Under the pieces are notes generated by a model, which was not told where the DNA came from, searched no databases, and saw nothing but the letters and a program-made list of their open reading frames with translations. 6,604 nucleotides of DNA from Planctomycetaceae bacterium (lineage in GTDB: Bacteria; Planctomycetota; Planctomycetia; Pirellulales; Pirellulaceae): positions 15,989-22,592 of the forward strand of contig PADE01000066.1 in NCBI GenBank assembly GCA_002702965.1, written 5' to 3'. Positions 1-4,913 of the stretch are shown here, in pieces (within the stretch, counting starts at the first letter, position 1; every line of letters starts with the position of its first letter). The position numbers and the translations under genes were made by a program.

Positions 1-1155
1 GCCACCGCGGGTTCACCCGTTGACCCAGTCGTCGGTCCCTGCGCGTCGCCAGAATCGGAGTTAGTAGACCACCAGGCGCGACAGCTGGGTGAGTATCTTC
101 AGCAACGACAACGCGCACTCGATCGCCGTGAATCCCAGATCTACGCATCCACCGCCCGCATCGATTCCGACCTGCGGCTCGCCCGCATGTGGTGGCTGCA
201 TCACCGCCGCGATCTCGAGGAGCGCGAGCAGGAATTGCGCCGGCGAGAGGATTCGCTCAATGTCACCATGACACACGTTGCCGCCGCGGAAATCGCGGCG
301 GAACGCCACGCTGAAAAGGTCGATCTACAACTCGACCACCGAGAGACAAATCTCGACGCCAGGCAGGCCGACCTCGCACTCGCGCAACAAGCGCTGACAC
401 AAGACCGCCAGATCGCGGCATCACAACATTTGAGTGACCAGGTCGATAGCCTCAAACGCCAACAACAAGCACTCGCCACGGCGCTGAAGATGGCCGGTCA
501 GCAAACGGACCGACTGGAGAGCGAGCAGCGCCAACTGGCGGACGAACGCAACAACTTCCGTCGCACACGTGAATCGCAACAGGCGGAATTGAATCGCCGT
601 GAACAGCGAATCAACCGACGAGTCCGACGCATCGCGCAGCGTCTCTGGGAACGGCTCCGGAGGCTCCACCGCGCACGGGCCAAGACAGCGCAGTTTCGTG
701 AACGGGCGTTGTCGCTTCGTCGCGAATCGCTGGGGATCCGCATCGCGGCCGAGCAACTCAACCAGCCGCAACCGGATGATCGCCTACGCGATAGCCACCA
801 GGGACTGCGTCAGCAAATGGACACCGACTACCGCGCCTTGGACAGCGCGTTGTCGGAGCGCAGGGCAGCGATTAACAAGCTCGCCGCGCACGTTGTAAGG
901 CAGCGAGCCGGGTTCCATGCGCAGCGCGAACAGATCGAGCAGTGGATCGAAGCCCAGCGACGAGATTTAGCGGCAAGCAGCGCTCGGCTGGCAGCCTGGG
1001 AACGTCTCCTCGATCAACGCGAGCAGAGTCAACAGCAAGCACACCGCGAATGGCAACTCGACTGCCATCAACAACAACGGCAAATCAACCAGCTGCTGGC
1101 GACACTGGCCCCGACACACGATGGTCCGCCGGCCGTGGACGGCCCGTCTGATTGA
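1..1155 (+). CDS. Coiled-coil protein, hypothetical (5' end outside window)
   Basis: The frame is open from the first base to the TGA at 1153-1155, giving 384 visible residues. No ATG, GTG or TTG occurs in frame before the Met codon at 187, and the coiled-coil pattern starts well before that Met (visible residues 25-62 already read as heptads). The true start is therefore upstream of the window, and 187 is only an internal Met. The protein is almost entirely Gln/Arg/Glu/Leu-rich and predicted helical. A first coiled coil runs to about residue 195, and a very Arg-dense stretch follows at about 199-245. A short break at 254-260 (NQPQPDD) precedes a second helical block, about 262-365, with conserved-looking Trp positions. 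The tail is Pro/Gly-rich. No enzyme motif, signal peptide or membrane segment is visible. I recall similar coiled-coil proteins in Planctomycetes but know no function. A structural or scaffold role, or binding to an acidic partner, is only a guess. Confidence 0.8.
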   Translation, partial: ATAGSPVDPVVGPCASPESELVDHQARQLGEYLQQRQRALDRRESQIYASTARIDSDLRLARMWWLHHRRDLEEREQELRRREDSLNVTMTHVAAAEIAAERHAEKVDLQLDHRETNLDARQADLALAQQALTQDRQIAASQHLSDQVDSLKRQQQALATALKMAGQQTDRLESEQRQLADERNNFRRTRESQQAELNRREQRINRRVRRIAQRLWERLRRLHRARAKTAQFRERALSLRRESLGIRIAAEQLNQPQPDDRLRDSHQGLRQQMDTDYRALDSALSERRAAINKLAAHVVRQRAGFHAQREQIEQWIEAQRRDLAASSARLAAWERLLDQREQSQQQAHREWQLDCHQQQRQINQLLATLAPTHDGPPAVDGPSD

Positions 1156-1355
1156 AACAAACAGGCTCCCTTGCTGGCGTCCGTGGTCGGCTGGCACTGC
1201 GTACACACCTGTCCGCACGGCGCGGTCGCGACCCGCAACGATCAAACCCCGGGGCGAGGGTGACGGACGCGCCCGCGGCGACCTAGCGCGACACGATGCC
1301 GCACACCTTGTCCGTAGTTTCGGGTGACCGGGGGCGCGGCGCAGCGAGTTTCTGT

Positions 1356-1364
1356 TAAGATAAT
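1356..1364 (+). promoter_or_regulatory. Possible -10 element upstream of MoaD-like gene
   Basis: TAAGATAAT sits in an otherwise GC-rich gap, about 25 bases before the start codon at 1389. GATAAT (1359-1364) matches the sigma-70 -10 consensus at five of six positions. No recognisable -35 hexamer lies 16-19 bases upstream, where the sequence is GC-rich. This is therefore a weak candidate that rests on local AT-richness and position. Confidence 0.25.
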
Positions 1365-1374
1365 CCCCAGACCC

Positions 1375-1380
1375 AGGCGG
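1375..1380 (+). promoter_or_regulatory. Ribosome binding site for MoaD-like gene
   Basis: AGGCGG lies 8 bases before the ATG at 1389 and is a partial match to the Shine-Dalgarno core. It supports this ATG, which is also the position where the beta-grasp fold should begin. Confidence 0.4.
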
Positions 1381-1388
1381 CATCTCCT

Positions 1389-1652
1389 ATGGCCACGATT
1401 TTTATCCCACCGTCACTGCAACCGCTAACCGACGGCGTCGAGAAGGTGGAACTCGATGTAGCGCGGGTCGGCGATGCGGTCCACTCATTGGAACAACAAT
1501 TTCCCGGCATCGCCAACCGACTCTGTGACGGGGATCAGCTCGCCGCTGGCCTCCAAGTTTCGGTCGACGGGTCGGTCCGCAGCATGGGCTTGCTGAGCCC
1601 CCTAGGAACCGACAGCGAAGTGCACTTTCTCCCCGCCATTGGCGGCGGGTAA
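1389..1652 (+). CDS. MoaD/ThiS-like ubiquitin-fold sulfur carrier protein
   Basis: This is an 87-residue protein of the size and pattern of the MoaD/ThiS beta-grasp family. Members carry sulfur as a C-terminal thiocarboxylate for molybdopterin, thiamine or other sulfur transfers after adenylation by an E1-like enzyme. The N-terminus (ATIFIPPSLQPLTDG) fits the first beta-hairpin. The middle (about 26-45, VGDAVHSLEQQFPGIANRL) fits the helix, with the usual 'L...FPG' feature. The C-terminus (EVHFLPAIGGG) fits the last strand and flexible tail, with the terminal Gly-Gly needed for activation. It ends in three glycines. The next gene starts 29 bases after its stop, so the two probably share a transcript. 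No MoaE, MoaB or MoeB-like gene is in view, so molybdopterin synthesis cannot be assigned and I give no symbol. Family assignment is fairly sure; pathway is unknown. Confidence 0.85.
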   Translation: MATIFIPPSLQPLTDGVEKVELDVARVGDAVHSLEQQFPGIANRLCDGDQLAAGLQVSVDGSVRSMGLLSPLGTDSEVHFLPAIGGG

Positions 1653-1681
1653 TCCCCAATCCTTACGTACCCTCCCGTGCA

Positions 1682-2782
1682 ATGAAGCTCCCGCCACTGA
1701 ACTCGCCACCCGATGATCTAGACACTCCGGCTCTGTGCATCGACTTGGAACGCATGGAAGCCAACATCGGCCACATGGTCGCCGCGTGCAGCGAACAGAA
1801 CGTCGACTGGCGCCCGCACTCAAAATGTCACAAGTCTCCAGCGATCGCTCAGAAACTCGTCGCCGCCGGAGCGATTGGTGTCACCTGCGCAAAAGTCGGT
1901 GAAGCCGAGGTCATGGCTGCCGGCGGTATCACCGATCTGCTGATCGCCAACCAGATAGTCGGCCCCCAAAAGGTCGCGCGGTTGGTCGCCTTGCGGCGTG
2001 CAGCTGATCCAATCGTCTGCATCGACCATCTCGACCAAGCCCGCCCGATCGGCGAAGCGATGCAGGCGGCTGGGTTGGCGATTCGCGTCTTGATCGAAGT
2101 CGACATCGGCATGCAGCGAGCCGGAGTGCTCCCGGGCGATCCCAGCGTTCAACTCGCCGCCGCACTGGCACAGCTTCCGGGAATCACTTTTGCCGGTGTC
2201 ATGGGATACGAGGGACACTTACTAAGGGTTCCCGATCCGGTGGAAAAAGAACAGCGCATCCGCGCCGCTCTGGAAAGTCTCGTCGAAACCAAACAGCAGG
2301 TCGAAAGTCGGGGCATCGCCTGCCCGATCGTCTCGTGCGGCGGGACAGGGTCGTACACCTACTCGGTCTCGCAACCGGGTATCACCGAAATTCAGGCCGG
2401 TGGCGCGATCTTCATGGACGACTATTACCGCAATCAGTGCCATGTCGAGGGTCTCGATTTTGCGCTCACGCTGATCGCCACCGTCGTCAGCCGCCCCACA
2501 CCTGACCGCGCCATCATCGACGCCGGACGAAAAACAATGAACTCCGAAGCGGAGACGCCTCGAGTGATCAGTCATCCGGGGATTCTGGTCCAGTCACTTT
2601 CCGCGGAACACGGCACGCTGATTCTGGCACCAGAAGCCCGTGGACTAATGATCGGTGAGCGTCTGGCATTGATGCCCGGTTATTCCGATTTCACCTGCGT
2701 ACTGCACGACCGGTTTTTTGCGTTTCGCGACCAGCGTTTGGAGGAGATTTGGCCTCTGGAGGGGCGCGGCCGCTTGCAGTAA
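1682..2782 (+). CDS. D-threonine aldolase/D-serine dehydratase-like PLP enzyme
   Basis: This 366-residue protein is full length for the fold-type III DSD1/D-threonine aldolase family, which acts on D-beta-hydroxy amino acids. The N-terminal alanine-racemase-like barrel opens with LDTPALCIDLERMEANI (13-29). It carries WRPHSKCHKS, in which Lys48 is the expected Schiff-base lysine. The Gly-rich SCGGTGSY (218-225) fits the PLP-phosphate loop, and EIQAGGAIFMDDYY (236-249) is the family's 'ExxxGxxxFxD' block. The C-terminal beta domain ends with the metal-site region PGYSDFTC (332-339). Characterised members have His-x-Asp or His-x-Cys there. This protein has Tyr334 and Asp336, so the metal-binding His is missing and the exact reaction is uncertain. 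The ATG at 1682 is the natural start, although no Shine-Dalgarno is visible. The 29-base gap to the MoaD-like gene suggests co-transcription. Soluble and cytoplasmic, with no signal peptide. Family is secure; substrate is not. Confidence 0.9.
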   Translation: MKLPPLNSPPDDLDTPALCIDLERMEANIGHMVAACSEQNVDWRPHSKCHKSPAIAQKLVAAGAIGVTCAKVGEAEVMAAGGITDLLIANQIVGPQKVARLVALRRAADPIVCIDHLDQARPIGEAMQAAGLAIRVLIEVDIGMQRAGVLPGDPSVQLAAALAQLPGITFAGVMGYEGHLLRVPDPVEKEQRIRAALESLVETKQQVESRGIACPIVSCGGTGSYTYSVSQPGITEIQAGGAIFMDDYYRNQCHVEGLDFALTLIATVVSRPTPDRAIIDAGRKTMNSEAETPRVISHPGILVQSLSAEHGTLILAPEARGLMIGERLALMPGYSDFTCVLHDRFFAFRDQRLEEIWPLEGRGRLQ

Positions 2783-2795
2783 ACCCGCTCGGGTT
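2782..2795 (+). repeat. Inverted repeat at the end of the PLP-enzyme gene
   Basis: AACCCG-CT-CGGGTT is a perfect 6-base inverted repeat (a 5-base stem with a 4-base loop if folded). Its first base is the last base of the TAA stop codon. The downstream sequence is TCGGCCTTTC, with only three consecutive T's. It could be a weak terminator or an mRNA 3'-end stabiliser, but a standard Rho-independent terminator is not met. Confidence 0.3.
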
Positions 2796-2810
2796 CGGCC
2801 TTTCAAAAGT

Positions 2811-2833
2811 GCGGAGATTCTGCCACACTCCGC
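2811..2833 (+). repeat. Possible stem-loop between PLP-enzyme and MscS genes
   Basis: GCGGAG (2811-2816) and CTCCGC (2828-2833) can pair across an 11-base loop. No T-run follows. The element sits in the 100-base gap before the channel gene. It may be a weak transcript-end structure or chance in GC-rich DNA. Confidence 0.25.
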
Positions 2834-2882
2834 CGCGATTATCAGAGAAAATCGCCTCCCTTGAAGTAGGAAATGTGGCGCC

Positions 2883-4676
2883 ATGTTGCGTAGACCCCGG
2901 ACGTACACGATTGGCCTCGTGTTAGCGTTGATCGGTCGATTGCCTGCCCAGGAGTCGCTGGGACTGCCTCAAACGACCCCGGGGCAAACCGAGTCCACCC
3001 CCGCCATCACCCCCACCGAGACCGACCCCGCGTTGGCAGCCGAACTGGCTTCACCACGGGCGACCTTGCGGACTTTTCTGGAAGCCTGTCGCCAGGGGGA
3101 CATGGAACGGGCGGCGCGAACACTCGACATCTCAGCGATGCAAGGCGCAGCGGACGCTCGGAAACTGGCGTCGCAACGGATCGCTGCCAAGCTCGATGAT
3201 GTCATCAGACGCCTCCTGCAGCCGGATCTGTCGAGTGTTCCAGACGATCCGGGACACCCTCAACCCTATTCGCTGGTCGAAGGCCAGGACATTTCGGATG
3301 AGACCAACATCTCGGTGATCGCCGCCCTGGTAATCACCCGCAGCGCAACAGACCAGCTGTGGCGTTTCAGTCCGGAGACAGTTGCCCAGATCGATGATCT
3401 ACGGGAGCGCTCACGGGTCCGTGAACCAATCGCGCAGAGCGAGGTTCGTCAATCGACCGATCTGGCGCTCCGCCTGAGTGATCTGTTCCCCAACCTCCAG
3501 AGCAAGACTCTGATTCTGAAGGACTATCAGTGGATCTGTCTCGGCATTTTGGTCTTCCTCGGATTTGTCGCGGACGCACTGGTACGTCTCGTGCTCCGCC
3601 ACCTGACGGCCGCCTGGTTTCGTTTCATGCGTAACGGGGAGCAACACCAGGCAGAACGCCAAGTCTGGCGTCCGATTGGATTGCTCGCGCAAGCGCTCGT
3701 TTGGTATGGCGGCATCTGGCTGATCGATCTCAATCCCCTCATTCACTCGATTTTTGGATACGGCGTAAAGACGCTGACCGTCGTCTCGGCTACCTGGACA
3801 GCGTTTCGCCTAACCGACTTGCTCGCGGTGTTCCTCGCCCGCCGAGCGGCCGCTACCGACACCCGCTTCGACGACCTACTCGTGCAGCTGGTCGCCAAAT
3901 CACTCAAGGCCTTTGCACTATGTGCGGGCCTGATCCTGTTTTCCCATATGTTCGAACTCGATCTGTGGGGCTTGATGGGGGGACTCGGCATCGGTGGCCT
4001 GGCGCTGGCATTCGCTGCCAAAGACACCATCGGGAACTTTTTTGGATCTCTCACCGTGTTGGCAGACCGCCCCTTTGAAATTGGTGACTGGATCATCGCC
4101 GAGGATGTCGAGGGTTCGGTGGAGAGCGTCGGTTTCCGCAGTACGCGTCTGCGAACTTTCTATAACTCGGTGATCACATTACCCAACAGCCGGTTGACCA
4201 CAGCCATCGTCGACAATATGGGGCGGCGCCGGTTCCGTCGTTTTCGGGAGACGCTCGGAATCCAGTACGATTCGACGCCTGAACAACTGGAAGCGTTCTG
4301 CGAGGGGATCCGCGAATTGATCCGTCGACACCCCTATACCCGGAAGGACTACTATCACGTCTACTTCAATGGCTTTGGCGACAACGCATTGAATATCCTC
4401 TTGTACTGTTTCGTCGAAACCCCCGACTGGGCGACGGAACTACGTGAAAAACACCGCCTCCTGCAGGACATTTTTTGCCTCGCCGGCAAGCTCGGTGTTT
4501 CCTTCGCGTTTCCGACGCGGACGGTCCATTTGGTCCAGTCCGCCGAGGGGGGAGTGCCCCCGGCAGCGGACCTGACCAATCCACTCGACGCGGGTCGCCG
4601 CCAAGGCGCGGAAATCGCCGGCCCGCCCACAACCGCACAAACGCGCCCTGGACCGGTCCAATTCACCAACCCGTAG
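2883..4676 (+). CDS. MscS-family mechanosensitive ion channel
   Basis: This 597-residue MscS-type channel, larger than E. coli MscS (286 aa), should open under membrane tension to release solutes during osmotic downshock. Residues 1-22 look like a signal peptide (Arg-rich start, hydrophobic core, LPA cleavage-like end). Residues about 50-200 form a soluble domain, presumably periplasmic, with the planctomycete-type ASPRATLRTFLEACRQGD segment. Five hydrophobic segments follow at about 217-238, 264-287, 295-320, 340-358 and 362-379. The last is the Gly/Ala-rich pore helix of MscS (GLMGGLGIGGLALAFAAKD), running into the hallmark FFGSLTVLADRPFEIGDWI (386-404). The beta domain then holds RSTRLRTFYNSVITLPNS, and the C-terminal alpha/beta domain reaches about residue 560. 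The last 35 or so residues are Pro-rich and probably disordered. The ATG at 2883 is the first start after the in-frame TGA at 2862-2864. The nearest purine-rich site (AGTAGG, 2865-2870) is too far upstream to be a good ribosome site. Confidence 0.93.
   Translation: MLRRPRTYTIGLVLALIGRLPAQESLGLPQTTPGQTESTPAITPTETDPALAAELASPRATLRTFLEACRQGDMERAARTLDISAMQGAADARKLASQRIAAKLDDVIRRLLQPDLSSVPDDPGHPQPYSLVEGQDISDETNISVIAALVITRSATDQLWRFSPETVAQIDDLRERSRVREPIAQSEVRQSTDLALRLSDLFPNLQSKTLILKDYQWICLGILVFLGFVADALVRLVLRHLTAAWFRFMRNGEQHQAERQVWRPIGLLAQALVWYGGIWLIDLNPLIHSIFGYGVKTLTVVSATWTAFRLTDLLAVFLARRAAATDTRFDDLLVQLVAKSLKAFALCAGLILFSHMFELDLWGLMGGLGIGGLALAFAAKDTIGNFFGSLTVLADRPFEIGDWIIAEDVEGSVESVGFRSTRLRTFYNSVITLPNSRLTTAIVDNMGRRRFRRFRETLGIQYDSTPEQLEAFCEGIRELIRRHPYTRKDYYHVYFNGFGDNALNILLYCFVETPDWATELREKHRLLQDIFCLAGKLGVSFAFPTRTVHLVQSAEGGVPPAADLTNPLDAGRRQGAEIAGPPTTAQTRPGPVQFTNP
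4649..4660. repeat. 12-base perfect palindrome near end of MscS gene
   Basis: TGGACCGGTCCA is fully self-complementary and lies in the codons for the Pro-rich C-terminal tail, 16 bases before the end of the gene. It could bind a dimeric protein or be chance. There is no second copy in the window that I can see. Confidence 0.35.
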
Positions 4677-4748
4677 GGGCCACGGCGCAGTAGATGATGC
4701 GGTTTCCGGTCGGCCCCGGACTACAGGGATGGTCCGCATCTCGACGAA

Positions 4749-4763
4749 GTGGTCGTAGACCAC
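4749..4763 (+). repeat. Perfect hairpin in the MscS-vWA gap
   Basis: GTGGTC-GTA-GACCAC is a perfect 6-base stem with a 3-base loop. It lies 73 bases after the MscS stop codon. No T-run follows (the next bases are CTCGCCGCG), so termination would have to be Rho-dependent or the element has another role, such as a protein-binding site. Confidence 0.4.
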
Positions 4764-4819
4764 CTCGCCGCGCGACGCCAAAACCGGCCTGTCGCATTGC
4801 TTCAGACTCCGCGGCACCC

Positions 4820-4838
4820 CGATTATCCGATATAATCG
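4820..4838 (+). promoter_or_regulatory. Candidate promoter -10 box within a perfect inverted repeat
   Basis: CGATTAT-CCGAT-ATAATCG is a perfect 7-base inverted repeat with a 5-base centre. Its right arm overlaps TATAAT at 4831-4836, an exact sigma-70 -10 consensus, in the middle of GC-rich DNA. No good -35 hexamer lies 16-19 bases upstream. TTGCTT at 4797-4802 is too far away (28-base spacing). An activator-dependent or repressor-controlled promoter for the downstream vWA gene would fit. The expected transcription start is near 4843, about 70 bases before the start codon. This rests on pattern and position only. Confidence 0.45.
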
Positions 4839-4903
4839 ATGGTCTGTTGGTGGTGCGTAGAAACCGCGTTCGAATTCGGTCTGCATCCCCATCGTGATGC
4901 GTT

Positions 4904-4907
4904 GGAG
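4904..4907 (+). promoter_or_regulatory. Ribosome binding site of the vWA gene
   Basis: GGAG lies 6 bases before the ATG at 4914, which is good Shine-Dalgarno spacing. It decides the start: the in-frame ATG further upstream at 4839 lies only about three bases past the TATAAT box and has no such site. Confidence 0.6.
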
Positions 4908-4913
4908 TTCGAC

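Larger units (their letters stand above)
1156..1388. other. Intergenic region, no gene recognised
   Basis: This 233-base GC-rich gap lies between the coiled-coil gene and the MoaD-like gene. It holds two short self-complementary sites, GGTCGCGACC at 1224-1233 and CCCCGGGG at 1247-1254. Neither is followed by a T-run, so a Rho-independent terminator is not supported. Near its end the composition turns AT-rich (1350-1364), where a possible -10 element lies. The small open frame that begins inside the upstream gene and runs to about 1327 has no recognisable protein features, and I regard it as spurious. Confidence 0.5.
4677..4913. other. Intergenic leader region before vWA gene
   Basis: This 237-base gap carries no gene I can support. 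It holds a hairpin at 4749-4763, an inverted repeat with a TATAAT box at 4820-4838, the short palindrome CGAATTCG at 4871-4878, and the ribosome site at 4904-4907. Open frames cross it on both strands, but they have no family features and behave like chance frames in GC-rich DNA. If transcription starts just after the TATAAT box, the vWA mRNA leader would be about 70 bases long. Confidence 0.5.

Noticed and set aside
187..1155. Start of the coiled-coil gene at the ATG at 187
   Set aside because: The same frame is open to base 1, and the coiled-coil pattern (for example LGEYLQQRQRALDRRES) continues upstream, so the Met is internal and the gene is cut by the window edge.
1121..1327. Small + strand open frame of 68 codons after the coiled-coil gene
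   Set aside because: It begins inside the upstream gene, has no ribosome site and no recognisable protein features, and ends in GC-rich non-coding sequence.
1156..1388. Possible tRNA, small RNA or terminator in the GC-rich gap
   Set aside because: No cloverleaf or T-run-backed hairpin could be built. Only short palindromes are present, which are common in GC-rich DNA.
1820..2575. Minus-strand open frames opposite the PLP enzyme
   Set aside because: The + strand product is a clear family member over this whole stretch, and the antisense frames carry no domain signal.
3701..4078. + strand open frame of 125 codons inside the MscS gene
   Set aside because: It is an out-of-frame overlap with the membrane and pore segments, whose reading frame is certain.
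4839..4913. Upstream in-frame ATG giving a 25-residue longer vWA protein
   Set aside because: It has no ribosome site, lies only about three bases past the TATAAT box, and adds a Cys/Trp-rich stretch (MVCWWCV) that looks non-coding. The ATG at 4914 has GGAG at good spacing.
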